From Streptomyces sp. JH14 (GTDB lineage: Bacteria > Actinomycetota > Actinomycetes > Streptomycetales > Streptomycetaceae): a DNA stretch of 64,000 bases. The translations under genes and the position numbers were made by a program. Shown here in pieces: positions 52,764-61,951 of the stretch. The notes beneath the pieces were generated by a model that was not told where the DNA came from, did not search any database, and saw only the letters and a list, made by a program, of their open reading frames with translations. Each line of letters begins with the position of its first letter. Within the stretch, counting starts at the first letter, position 1. The stretch lies in NCBI RefSeq assembly GCF_029428675.1, contig NZ_JAJNEL010000001.1, positions 2,232,001 through 2,296,000 on the forward strand. Reading direction: 5' to 3'.

Positions 52764-54383
52764 TCAGTCCATCTCGCCCTCCTGCTGCACTCCGCCGTCC
52801 GATCCGCTGCCGCCCTTCAGCCGGTCGGCGCGGGCGATCGCGTCCGCCAGTTTCCGCACCGAGCTGTCCTCCGTGGCCGCGGCCAACGACGAGGCACGTG
52901 TGGCGAGTTCGCCGAGTCCCGGCTGACCGGGCAGCCTGTCGCCGCGCAGTTCCTGCGCGAAGTACGCCGCCACTGCCGCCACCTGAAGCCGCTTGCCACT
53001 GCCGCCGCCCCACAGGCCGCCGTCGATCGCGCCGGTCTCGACCGATCCCGACTCCTCGTGCGGCGCCCGCGTCCTCGGATCCAGCCAGCGCACCGTCGCG
53101 GTCGCCACGTGCCCGGCGGCGCCGTCGCGCAGCCGCACGGCGTAGAGCGCCGTCACCGTGTGGCCGGGACCGATCTCGCCGCCGTCCACGCTGTCGTTGC
53201 GGAAGTCCTCGTCGGCGACCTTCCGGTCCTCGTAACCGATCAGCTTGAACTGCTGGACGGTCTTCGGGTCGAAGGCGACCTGGGCCTTGGCGTCACGCGC
53301 CCGCAGTTCGATGTGGGCGGGGAGCTGGTCGACGAAGACCTTGCGCGCCTGGGTCTCGTCGGCGACGTACGTGGTGTGGCCGTCGCCCTTGTTGGTGAGG
53401 CGTTCCATCAGCGCGTCGCCGTAGTCGCTGCCGACGCCGACGCCGAAGAGGGTGATGCCGTAGTCGTGGCGGGCGGCGTCGATCCGTTCGAGGATGGCGT
53501 CGGCGTCGGTCTCGCCGGTGTTGGCGAGGGCGTCGGAGAGCAGGACGACCCGGTTGTTGGCGCCTTGGCGGTGTCCGTCGACCGCCTCTTCGTAACCGCG
53601 CCGGATGCCCGCTTCCACATTGGTGGAGTCGGTGGGTTCCATGGAGTCGACGGCGTCGCGGATCTTGCCGCGGTGGTCCCTCAGCCGGGTCGTCGGCAGC
53701 AGGGTCTTCGCCTCGTCGCTGAAGGTGACCAGGGAGACGGAGTCGTCGTCGCGGAGTTCGTCGGTGAGGATCGAGAGGGACTTCTTCACCAGGTCGAGGC
53801 GGCCGGGTTCGGCCATCGAGCCGGAGATGTCGACCACGAAGGTGAGCGCCGCTGCCGGGCGTTCACCGTGCTCGTCCGCGACGCGGGTGGCCAGGCCGAC
53901 GCGCACGAGCGACCAGTCGCCGGCCCCCGCGCCGCCGGTGTCCGCCCGGGCCCCGTCGACCGTCACCGAGAAGCCGTTGCCGGCCGGCCGCCGGTAGTCC
54001 TGGCGGAAACTGTTGACGAACTCCTCGGGCCGTACGGTCTCCGCTTCCGGCAGGTAGCCGTCGGCGAGCCTGCGGCGCGCGTACCCGTAACTGGCGGTGT
54101 CCACGTCCAGGGCGAACGTGGAGAGATAGTCCGGCGCCACGGACTTCTGCCGCCCGCCCTCCGCCTGCTGCGCTCCTTCGTCCGACGCACCGGCAGTAGC
54201 GGGCGCGGGGGCGACCTGGCCGCCCCCGCTCGTCCCCTGCCTGCCGCTCGCGCCGTCGGCCGACGACTTGTGCACGCTGCCTCCGCCCCCGCATGCGGTG
54301 AGCAGCATCCCGCCCGCCAGCAGCAGACCCAGCATCCTGGCGCCTGCCCCGGCGTACTCCCTTGCGTACGTACGGCGTTCCAT
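52764..54383 (-). CDS. VWA-domain lipoprotein (YfbK family)
   Basis: The 539-residue precursor has a signal sequence with lipobox LLTAC (Cys31), a Gly/Ser/Ala-rich spacer and a VWFA-N-type domain (about 80-165: STFALDVDTASYGYARRRLADGYLPEAETVRPEEFVNSFRQDY). A von Willebrand A domain follows (about 175-340) with an intact metal site DISGSMAEPGR, then a C-terminal YfbK-type domain (about 350-530). It should be anchored on the outer face of the membrane. The function of YfbK-type proteins is unknown; the domain usually binds protein ligands via Mg2+. The gene is monocistronic, between two co-directional but separated genes. Confidence 0.9.
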   Translation of the reverse strand: MERRTYAREYAGAGARMLGLLLAGGMLLTACGGGGSVHKSSADGASGRQGTSGGGQVAPAPATAGASDEGAQQAEGGRQKSVAPDYLSTFALDVDTASYGYARRRLADGYLPEAETVRPEEFVNSFRQDYRRPAGNGFSVTVDGARADTGGAGAGDWSLVRVGLATRVADEHGERPAAALTFVVDISGSMAEPGRLDLVKKSLSILTDELRDDDSVSLVTFSDEAKTLLPTTRLRDHRGKIRDAVDSMEPTDSTNVEAGIRRGYEEAVDGHRQGANNRVVLLSDALANTGETDADAILERIDAARHDYGITLFGVGVGSDYGDALMERLTNKGDGHTTYVADETQARKVFVDQLPAHIELRARDAKAQVAFDPKTVQQFKLIGYEDRKVADEDFRNDSVDGGEIGPGHTVTALYAVRLRDGAAGHVATATVRWLDPRTRAPHEESGSVETGAIDGGLWGGGSGKRLQVAAVAAYFAQELRGDRLPGQPGLGELATRASSLAAATEDSSVRKLADAIARADRLKGGSGSDGGVQQEGEMD

Positions 54384-54522
54384 CCCCTACCCCCAACGTC
54401 GCTTCAGCACTTGTGAATGTGACGTCCGGGGCAGCGCCGGGGAGCAGACGAAGACGTTGCGGATGGATCTCGATGCGGCAACGGTGGGCACGAAGACCGT
54501 GAATCGCCGCGGAACATCAACG

Positions 54523-55398
54523 TCAGGACACGATGTCCTTACGACTGAACCCTCGGAACGCGAGGGCGAACAGGATCAGGGCGTACGTCACCGAGATCGC
54601 CGCCCCCTTGGCCATGCCGCCCCACTCCAGGTCGGGCTGGAGCGCGTCCGCCCACGCGAACTGCCAGTGCGCGGGCAGGAATTCGCGCCAGGTGCCCAGT
54701 GCGGTGACGGCGTCGAGCACATTGCCGACGATGGTCAGTCCGACCGCGCCGCCGACCGCGCCCAGCGGGGCGTCGGTCTTGGTCGAGAGCCAGAACGCCA
54801 GCCCGGCGGTGACCAGTTGGGAGACGAAGACGAACGCGACGACGAGTGCGAGCCGCGGCACGGTGTCGCCGGCCGCGAGCGCGCCGCCGGTGGGGAGTTC
54901 GAGCGGCCCCCAGCCGTACGCGGCGGCTCCGGCGGCCAGTGCGACGACCGGCAGCAGCACCATCGCGCCCAGGCTGAAGCCGAGCGCCACGACGAGCTTG
55001 CTCCACAGCAGCCGGGCCCGCGGCACGGGCGCCGCCAGCAGATAGCGCAGCGACGACCAGCTCGCCTCGGACGCGACGGTGTCCCCGCAGAACAGCGCCA
55101 CCGGTACGACGAGCAGGAACCCGGCGGAGACGAACAGGCAGGTCGCGGCGAAGTTCGCGGCGGATGCGGTCGCCGTGTCCATCAGCGTGATCCGGTCGCC
55201 GCCACCCCGGGAGCCAGGGGTGCCGCCGATCGCGAACGCGATGATCAGGACGAACGGGAGGGCCGCCAGCACCCCGCCCATCACCAGGGTGCGGCGCCTG
55301 CGCAGCTGCCGTACGGCCTCGACGCGCAGCGGCAGGGTGTGCCGCGCCCGGTATCCGCGCGCCTCGGCGGCGCCGGTGACATCGACTGCGGCACTCAT
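54523..55398 (-). CDS. ABC transporter permease (ABC-2 type)
   Basis: The 291-residue membrane protein has six hydrophobic segments and the ABC-2 layout, with a cytoplasmic start (RHTLPLRVEAVRQLRRRRTLVMGGVLAALPFVLIIAFAIGG), SEASWSSLRYLLAAPVPRARLLWSKLVVALGFSLG in the middle and a basic C-terminal end (FRGFSRKDIVS). Its ATG overlaps the stop of the hydrolase/ATPase fusion gene (ATGA). The pair must work together, with this protein as the transmembrane half. The substrate is unknown. Confidence 0.88.
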   Translation of the reverse strand: MSAAVDVTGAAEARGYRARHTLPLRVEAVRQLRRRRTLVMGGVLAALPFVLIIAFAIGGTPGSRGGGDRITLMDTATASAANFAATCLFVSAGFLLVVPVALFCGDTVASEASWSSLRYLLAAPVPRARLLWSKLVVALGFSLGAMVLLPVVALAAGAAAYGWGPLELPTGGALAAGDTVPRLALVVAFVFVSQLVTAGLAFWLSTKTDAPLGAVGGAVGLTIVGNVLDAVTALGTWREFLPAHWQFAWADALQPDLEWGGMAKGAAISVTYALILFALAFRGFSRKDIVS

Positions 55399-58157
55399 GC
55401 GGAGCCTCCGGAGATCAGGGTGAGGAACGCGTCCTCCAGGCGGCGGTGCGGTCCGACGCCGGTCAACGGCACGTCGAGCCGGACGAGTTCGGCGATCAGT
55501 GCGGAGGACGAGGTGTCGCCGTCCAGCCGTACGAGCAGCCCTCGCCCGTCGTCGGTACGGACCGCGGAACCGATCCCCGGCAGCGCGGCGACCTTGTCCA
55601 CCAGCGGTTCGGCGACCTCCGCGGCGGTGCTGATCAGCAGCGTGTCGCCGGAGCCGGTGATCTCGGCGACCGGGCCCGCCTGGACGAGCCGGCCGCGGTC
55701 CATGACCACCAGGTGGGTGCAGGACTGTTCGACCTCGGAGAGGAGATGGCTGGAGACGATGACGGTCCGGCCCCCGGCCGCGTACCGGATCATCACGTCC
55801 CGCATCTCGCGGATCTGGGGCGGGTCGAGGCCGTTGGTCGGTTCGTCGAGGATGAGGAGGTCCGGCATGCCGAGCATGGCCTGGGCGATGGCGAGCCGCT
55901 GCCGCATGCCCTGCGAGTACGTCCGCACGGCGCGGGCCAGAGCGTCACCGAGTCCGGCGATCTCCAGGGCCTCCTCGATGTGCGAGTCCTCGGCGGGGCG
56001 GCCGGTGGCCTGCCAGTACAGCTCCAGGTTGGCGCGCCCGGACAGATGCGGCAGGAAACCCGCCCCTTCGACGAACGCCCCGACCCGGGACAGCACGGGT
56101 GCGCCCGGCCGGATGGCGTGCCCGAAGACGCGGATCTCGCCGCCGTCGGGGCCGATGAGCCCCATCAGCATCCGCAGCGTGGTGGTCTTGCCCGCTCCGT
56201 TCGGACCGAGGAGCCCGAGGACCTGTCCCTTCTCGACCCGGAAGGACAGGTCCTCGACCGCGTACCGATCCGCGGACCCGGCGTACTTCTTCGACAGGCC
56301 GGTGATCTGGAGCGGGACGTCGGCGAGCGCCGGGTCCGGGGCCGGGGTCGCGGAGCGGCGGCGCGCGGTGAGCAGCAGCGCGAGTGCGATGACGGCGGCC
56401 GCGGCCGGAAGTCCCCAGGTCCACCACGGCAGCCCGGCCGAGGCGGTCTTCACCGCGGGTGCGGTGGGGACGGACATCGGTCCGTCGAGGGAGACGGTGT
56501 AGGTGGTCGGCTCGGCCGGTGAGGCGTAGGCGAGGTCGGTGGACGAGAGGACGAGGCGGAGCCGGTGTCCGGCGTCGAGCGCGTGGTCGACGGCGGGCAG
56601 GGTCAGCTCGACGGGGCTGTTCTGCTGCGCGGGTGTGATCCGGTACGGGGCGACGAGCTGGGCGGGCAGCACCTGCTGACGCCCGTCCGGCGCCACGTCG
56701 TACACCTTGCCGAACAGCACCGCGTCGCCGCGCCCGGCCGTCACCTTCACACGGACGGTGGGCGAGCCGGTGATGCGCATCGAGGTGTCGAGCGGTGCGG
56801 AGTCGAAGCGGGCGTACTGGCCGGGGAAGTCGAGCGAGAGACCGACGCCGAGGGTGGAGAGCTGGGCGAGGCCGCCGCCGATGCCGGGGACGGCGGAGAT
56901 GGCGGGCGGGTTGGCACCGGCTGGATTGCGGAAGGTCTGCGTCCGCCGGCCCGCGGGCGCGCCGGCCGTACGGTCCTGCCCGCCCTTCTTCCCGTCGTTC
57001 TGCCCGCCGTACGCGGATGCGCCCAGGCCCATGACGGCCTGACCGCCGCTGCCCGAGCCCGTGAGCGCGATCTGCCGCTCGCCGCTCGACAGCCCCGGGT
57101 AGTGGTCGCTGGTCGCGCCGCGCTGGAGTGCGGCGCCATCGGTGGAGTCGACGCCTCCGGTGCGGGTGACGCGGAAGGCGGGTCCGGTGTCGGCGCCCTT
57201 GTCCTCCTTCAGATACCGGTCGAACCATGACCCGATCCGGCTCTCGACCCGCCCGCTCTCCAGGTTCCCGCCGTCGTGTCCGCCCGCGATCCAGTCGACC
57301 GAGACGGGTGCGCCGTTACGGCTGATGGCGTGTGCCATGGCGTCGGCCTGGCCGAGCGGGAAGAGGGAGTCGGTCTGCCCCTGCACGATGAGCGCGGGCA
57401 CCTTGATGCGGTCGCCGACGACGGACGGAGAGCGCTCGGTCAGCAGGTTCCGGGCGGCGGCGTCCGGCTTCCCGGAGACGGCGACCCGTTCGTACATGGT
57501 GCACAGCTGCTTCTCGAACTTCTCGCAGCCGCCGCTCGAGGTGATGAAGATCCCGGCCCAGAGCTTCTTGAAGACTCCGTCGGGGAAGAGCGCGTCGGCG
57601 AGGTTCCAGTAGGTGATCACCGGCGCGATGGCGTCGACGCGCTTGTCATACCCGGCGGCGAGGAGCGAGACCGCACCCCCGTACGAGGCTCCGGTGACGC
57701 CGACGCGCGGGTCGCCCGCGGCGTCCAGCTGCACCTCGGGCCGGCGGGCCAGCCAGTCGATCAGTGCGGACACGTCCTTGACCTCGCGGTCGGGCGCGTT
57801 GAGCGAGATCTCCCCGCCGGACTTCCCGAACCCACGGGCCGACCAGGTCATCACCGCGTACCCGGCTCCGGCCAGCTTCTCGGCCTGCGCCCGCACATCG
57901 TCCTTGGAGCCGCCGAAGCCGTGCCCTATCAGCACGGCGGGCCGGCGCCCCGAACCTCCGGACGTGAAGTACGAGGTGTCGATCGGCACCCCGTCCATCC
58001 GCATCATGCGGTCCTCACGGTGCACCGCGGGCGCACCGTCGTCGGCCGCCGCGGTCCAGGTACCGGCGCCCGCCAGCACGACGAGCGCGGCCAGGGCCGC
58101 CGCCCATCGGGCGCGTCCACGGGTCCACCGGCGCCATCGGGAGTCAGGGGTCTGCAT
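55395..58157 (-). CDS. Secreted alpha/beta-hydrolase fused to an ABC transporter ATPase
   Basis: This 920-residue protein joins two activities. After an N-terminal membrane anchor (about 16-38) comes an S15-type alpha/beta hydrolase (about 45-330) with nucleophile Ser158 in GASYGG and candidate partners in GQTDSLF and AGGHDGGN. A PepX C-terminal-like beta domain follows (about 420-560). A second membrane segment (about 575-600, WWTWGLPAAAAVIALALLLTA) leads to RRR and then a complete ABC ATPase: Walker A GPNGAGK (651-657), signature YSQGMRQRLAIAQAM, Walker B LLILDEPTNGLD, H-loop SSH. The hydrolase should face outside and the ATPase inside. It is coupled to an ABC-2 permease. A role in exporting and maturing, or sensing, a peptide is inference. 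Confidence 0.9.
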   Translation of the reverse strand: MQTPDSRWRRWTRGRARWAAALAALVVLAGAGTWTAAADDGAPAVHREDRMMRMDGVPIDTSYFTSGGSGRRPAVLIGHGFGGSKDDVRAQAEKLAGAGYAVMTWSARGFGKSGGEISLNAPDREVKDVSALIDWLARRPEVQLDAAGDPRVGVTGASYGGAVSLLAAGYDKRVDAIAPVITYWNLADALFPDGVFKKLWAGIFITSSGGCEKFEKQLCTMYERVAVSGKPDAAARNLLTERSPSVVGDRIKVPALIVQGQTDSLFPLGQADAMAHAISRNGAPVSVDWIAGGHDGGNLESGRVESRIGSWFDRYLKEDKGADTGPAFRVTRTGGVDSTDGAALQRGATSDHYPGLSSGERQIALTGSGSGGQAVMGLGASAYGGQNDGKKGGQDRTAGAPAGRRTQTFRNPAGANPPAISAVPGIGGGLAQLSTLGVGLSLDFPGQYARFDSAPLDTSMRITGSPTVRVKVTAGRGDAVLFGKVYDVAPDGRQQVLPAQLVAPYRITPAQQNSPVELTLPAVDHALDAGHRLRLVLSSTDLAYASPAEPTTYTVSLDGPMSVPTAPAVKTASAGLPWWTWGLPAAAAVIALALLLTARRRSATPAPDPALADVPLQITGLSKKYAGSADRYAVEDLSFRVEKGQVLGLLGPNGAGKTTTLRMLMGLIGPDGGEIRVFGHAIRPGAPVLSRVGAFVEGAGFLPHLSGRANLELYWQATGRPAEDSHIEEALEIAGLGDALARAVRTYSQGMRQRLAIAQAMLGMPDLLILDEPTNGLDPPQIREMRDVMIRYAAGGRTVIVSSHLLSEVEQSCTHLVVMDRGRLVQAGPVAEITGSGDTLLISTAAEVAEPLVDKVAALPGIGSAVRTDDGRGLLVRLDGDTSSSALIAELVRLDVPLTGVGPHRRLEDAFLTLISGGSA

Positions 58158-58381
58158 CTCTCGACCCTAAGCGCCCGCCCCGTGTGCCCGGGTCGCCGCA
58201 ACGGGGGAAGTGCCGGGCCTCCTTGAGGCGTACGGCGCTCCCCTGCCGTACTCCGGACGCGGTACGCCTCGCGCCGTGCGCCACCCGGTCCGGCCGGTCG
58301 CCGCCCGTCAGCCACTGGGCAGAACCGGGCGTGTTCCGGCCTGCCCCCGTGATCCACGGGCGTTGGTGGTTCGGAGCGGGG

Positions 58382-58834
58382 TCAGTTCCTCGCCTCATCG
58401 GCCAGGAAGGCGCTCAGGCTGTCGAGGAGCATGGTGCTGCCCTGCTCGGCCATGTCGCGTTCCTCGGCGGTGTCGCAGGTCTGGTGGAGCACGATCTGCG
58501 TGTGGTGGTCGTTCTGCTCGCCGAGTTCCACGGTCATGGCTGCGGGCGCGGGCTTGCCGGGTACGTCCATGCCGACCACCAGAAGGCGGTTCTCGGCGAC
58601 CTCGAGATAGGAGCCGGTCAGCGGGAACTGTCCGCCGTCGGGCGTGACGATCGTGGCCTTCCACGCCCCGCCCGGCCGTACGTCCATCTCGACGGAGCCG
58701 GCAACGGCGTAGGCCCACCGGGCGTACTGGTCGGGAGTGGTCCACGCCCGCCACACCTTCACCGCGGAGGCGTCGAGCTTTCGGGTCAGCTTGTAGGAGA
58801 AGCCGTTGGCCGGGGTGGTCTGCTCGGTGCTCAT
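58382..58834 (-). CDS. SRPBCC/AHSA1-family protein
   Basis: The 150-residue protein has the START-like fold typical of Aha1-C domain proteins: GFSYKLTRKLDASAVKVWRAWTTPDQYARWAYAVAGSVEMDVRPGGAWKATIVTPDGGQFPLTGSYLEVAENRLLVVGMDVPG. These small proteins bind hydrophobic ligands; some act with ArsR-type regulators. No such regulator is adjacent. The ATG at 58834 has GGAG 8 nt upstream; a longer in-frame extension toward 59068 is not conserved-looking. Confidence 0.87.
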   Translation of the reverse strand: MSTEQTTPANGFSYKLTRKLDASAVKVWRAWTTPDQYARWAYAVAGSVEMDVRPGGAWKATIVTPDGGQFPLTGSYLEVAENRLLVVGMDVPGKPAPAAMTVELGEQNDHHTQIVLHQTCDTAEERDMAEQGSTMLLDSLSAFLADEARN

Positions 58835-59001
58835 GCTTCGTCTCCTCGTTTTCGTGCCTGGTCGGGACTGTCGCACTGGTAGACGCACGTGGACGCGGAG
58901 ACTCATCGGTCTTGCCGGGGTTTCTCCCCCTTGGGCGAGGATGCGGGTGGGGAGCGGTTGGAATGAGCCCGTCCCTACGGGTGGCACGCCCTCGTCGCGG
59001 G

Positions 59002-61437
59002 TCATGCGTGCGGGAGAGGCTGCTCCGTCCAAACGGTCTTGCCATCGTGGGTGTAGCGGGTGCCCCAACGCTCCGTGAGCTGCGCGACCAGGAAGAGCCC
59101 GCGGCCGCCCTCGTCCGTGCTGAGGGCCCGTCGGAGGTGAGGGGAAGTGTGGCTGGTGTCGGACACCTCACAGATCAGGCAGTGTGTACGGATGAGGCGC
59201 AGGGTGACGGGACCGGCCGCGTACCGGTAGGCGTTGGTGACGAGCTCGCTGGCGACCAGCTCGGTGGTGAAGGCCAGTTCCGTCAGCCCCCATTCGGCCA
59301 GTTTCGCCGTGGTCAGCTGCCTGGCACGGGCAGCGGCGGTCGCTTCCAGGGGCAGCTGCCACGTGGCGACATTCTGTGGGGGCAGCACCCGCGTACGGGC
59401 GATGAGCAGCGCAATGTCGTCGGCGGGTAGGTGCTCCCTGGGCAGCAGCGCTTCGATCACGGCACGGCAGGTGCCGTCCAGGGGGTCGGTGGAGTTGGTG
59501 AGACATTCGTGCAGATGATCCAGCGCGACGTCGATGTCGCCGTTGCGCGCCTCCAGAAGGCCGTTGGTGTAGAGCGTGAGCAGGCTCCCCTCCGGGAGGT
59601 CGAGGTCGCACGTCTCGAACGGCAGTCCGCCCAGTCCGAGCGGTGGGCCTGCGGGCAGGTCGAGCACGGTCACATGGCCGTCCGGCGTGGTCATCACCGG
59701 TGCCGGGTGGCCGGCGCGTGCCAGGGAGCAGTGCCGGGAGACCGGATCGTAGACGGCGTAGACGCAGGTGGCCCCGATCATCTGCTCGATCGACGGCCCA
59801 TTGCCGTCGGTGTTCGCCTCCAGCTCGGTGGCCAGCAGACTGACCAGATCGTCCAGCCGCGCCACCACCTCGTCCGGTTCCAGGTCGAGGCTGGCCAGGG
59901 TGCGCACGGCGGCGCGCAGGCGGCCCATTGAGGCCGCAGCATGGATCCCGTGGCCGACCACGTCTCCCACAACGAGAGCGACCCGGGCCCCTGACAACGG
60001 GATCACGTCGAACCAGTCACCGCCGATGCCCGGTTCACCGCTCGCCGGGAGGTATCGGCAGGCCACCTCGACGGCCGGCAGGTCGGATGCCGCCCTCGGC
60101 AGCAGACTGCGCTGCAGAGTCAGGGCGGCGCTCTGCTGCTGGGTGAAGCGGCGCGCATTGTCGATGCAGACGGCCGCACGCGAGGAAAGCTCCTGGGCCA
60201 CGGCGACATCGCCGTCCTCGAAATGCTCCGAATGGCGCGATCGCCATAGGCTCACTACGCCCAGTACCAGACCGCGCGCAACCAGAGGCGCCGCGATCAG
60301 CGAATGAACTCCGAGACTCAAGGCCATCTCGATCCGCCGCCGGTCCGTGGCGTACCACTCGGGGCGCAGCGGCAGCAGTCCTTCGAGAATCGGGCGACGC
60401 TCGGACAGGCACCGCGCCTGCGGAGATTCCGGAAGCAGCGGGACCACATCGCCTTCCTGGAACGGGACGCGGTGCTCTGGGGGGGAGAGGGCGACTCGGA
60501 GCAGCGGACCTGACGCACCGGAAACTGGTTCATCACCCAGTGTCACCGGCTTGAGGAGCTCCACCGAGCAGTAGTCGGCCAGGCCGTGGACGGCCGCCTC
60601 GGCCAGTTCCCGAGCGGTCTGTGTCACGTCCAGTGAGGTTCCGATCCGGACGCTTGCCTCGTTCAGCAGGGCGAGCCTGCGTTGGGCCCGGTGGCGGTCG
60701 GTCACGTCCTCGATCGTCTCGGCCACGCCGAGAATCCGGCCCGAGGGGTCTTCCATGCGGAACGCCGAGACGGACACGATCCGTTCCCGGCCTGGATCGT
60801 GGCGTGCCCGGGCGGACTGCTCCGTGAAGATCAACGGCTCGCCGGTCTCCAGGACGTGCCGTACCCGCTCATCGGCCGAACCCGCGTCCTCGTCGACCAT
60901 GAATTCGCGGGGGCGACGGCCCACCGGCGCCTCGGCCGGGACGCCGCTTGCCTTTTCGACCGCGCGGTTGACCCGAATCACTCTCCTGTCCGGGCCGTAG
61001 GTGACCAGACCGATCGGGGACCGGCGGTACAGGCCGTCCAGCAGCGCACGGTCCCGCTCCCAGGCACCGACCTCCGCGGCCGGGGCTCCGACCAGGACCC
61101 ACTCCCGGCTGTCCCCGTCCCGAGTGACCGCGCGGGCCCGGAAACCCATCTCCACACGCCGTCCGTCGCGGTGCCGGACGGGCAGGACCCCGAACCAGCC
61201 CCCCGTCCTCACGGCGTCCACGACGACGGCCCGCGCGACAGGCAGGTCACGGGCGTCGACCAGGAGGTCCTGCCACGCCCGTCCAAGCACGTCCTTGGCC
61301 GGATAGCCCAGCAGCTCCTGTGCACGTGCGCTCCAGCCGACCACGGTTCCTTGATCGTCGAGCACAGCCGAGGCGCCACGCCCGAGGGCGAACGGATCCT
61401 CGGCATTCTCGCTGAAACGCATCGACGGCGTCCCCAT
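59002..61437 (-). CDS. Multi-sensor SpoIIE-type phosphatase with PAS/GAF and ATPase domains (2)
   Basis: The 811-residue protein has two PAS domains (about 15-130 and 130-255: DGLYRRSPIGLVTYGPDRRVIRVNRAVEK), a GAF domain (about 265-450), a SpoIIE/PP2C domain (about 470-690: GIGGDWFDVIPLSGARVALVVGDVVGHG, GSLLTLYTNGLLEA) and a C-terminal RsbW-type ATPase (about 705-808: ELVTNAYRYA, DEGGRGLFLVAQL). In the position where the first paralogue has TDGLIES, this one has TNGLLEA, changing a metal-binding Asp of PP2C, so phosphatase activity may be weakened. It probably tunes a sigma-factor partner switch in response to a small-molecule signal. The ATG at 61437 is chosen for its fit to the first PAS domain. 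Confidence 0.88.
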   Translation of the reverse strand: MGTPSMRFSENAEDPFALGRGASAVLDDQGTVVGWSARAQELLGYPAKDVLGRAWQDLLVDARDLPVARAVVVDAVRTGGWFGVLPVRHRDGRRVEMGFRARAVTRDGDSREWVLVGAPAAEVGAWERDRALLDGLYRRSPIGLVTYGPDRRVIRVNRAVEKASGVPAEAPVGRRPREFMVDEDAGSADERVRHVLETGEPLIFTEQSARARHDPGRERIVSVSAFRMEDPSGRILGVAETIEDVTDRHRAQRRLALLNEASVRIGTSLDVTQTARELAEAAVHGLADYCSVELLKPVTLGDEPVSGASGPLLRVALSPPEHRVPFQEGDVVPLLPESPQARCLSERRPILEGLLPLRPEWYATDRRRIEMALSLGVHSLIAAPLVARGLVLGVVSLWRSRHSEHFEDGDVAVAQELSSRAAVCIDNARRFTQQQSAALTLQRSLLPRAASDLPAVEVACRYLPASGEPGIGGDWFDVIPLSGARVALVVGDVVGHGIHAAASMGRLRAAVRTLASLDLEPDEVVARLDDLVSLLATELEANTDGNGPSIEQMIGATCVYAVYDPVSRHCSLARAGHPAPVMTTPDGHVTVLDLPAGPPLGLGGLPFETCDLDLPEGSLLTLYTNGLLEARNGDIDVALDHLHECLTNSTDPLDGTCRAVIEALLPREHLPADDIALLIARTRVLPPQNVATWQLPLEATAAARARQLTTAKLAEWGLTELAFTTELVASELVTNAYRYAAGPVTLRLIRTHCLICEVSDTSHTSPHLRRALSTDEGGRGLFLVAQLTERWGTRYTHDGKTVWTEQPLPHA

Positions 61438-61590
61438 AACCACCACCTTGCCTAGTGACTCCGATGCTCCTCCCCGCTGTCTCCGTTCGCTACCTCCCGT
61501 TCCTCCCGGCCAGGCGGTCCGGCAGGAGTGGAGGACGACGCGCAGCATGTGCAACGAATGAGGCAACGTCTGCTGCCCCAGCAGGACGAC

Positions 61591-61633
61591 CCGGCCGTGG
61601 CACCGCGTCAGTGACGATCGGTGCCACGGCCGG
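61591..61633 (-). terminator. Terminator-like hairpin downstream of the DUF4291 fragment
   Basis: A perfect 14-bp stem (61591-61604 with 61620-61633) with a 15-nt loop lies just after the stop of the DUF4291 3' fragment, on the downstream side of the minus-strand genes. Confidence 0.7.
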
Positions 61634-61661
61634 TCGGGCCGGACCCGGGCCGGCTCGGCTA

Positions 61662-61951
61662 CTACTCCGATACCTCCGGCACCGACGCGGTTCTCGGCAG
61701 GCCAGTTGGTTCCGAACGGGGTACTCCGCTCGAGCCCCGTCCCGGCGAGCCTGTGCTGTCATGTGGTCCGTAGGCGGCCCGGCCGTTCGGTGTGTGGACT
61801 CCCCTGACGTAGTGGGAGAGTTCGGCGTGGTCCAGCGCCCAGTCGAAGCCTTCGCGGCCGATCTCGACGGCCAGGACGGTCTCCTGGCCCTCCTTCGTGG
61901 CCCAGCCGCAGCCGTACATCATCCACAGGAAGCTCGGCTTGATCCATGTCA
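61662..61951 (-). pseudogene. DUF4291 gene, 3' fragment
   Basis: The minus-strand frame reads TWIKPSFLWMMYGCGWATKEGQ, then VLAVEIGREGFDWALDHAELSHYVRG, a hallmark stretch of DUF4291 proteins. It lacks the N-terminal 50 residues, which occur separately at 63075-63227, and after LSHYVRGVHT it loses resemblance to the family and stops at 61662, so the C-terminal part is also missing or replaced. It is out of reach of a normal start. The family function is unknown. Confidence 0.75.
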
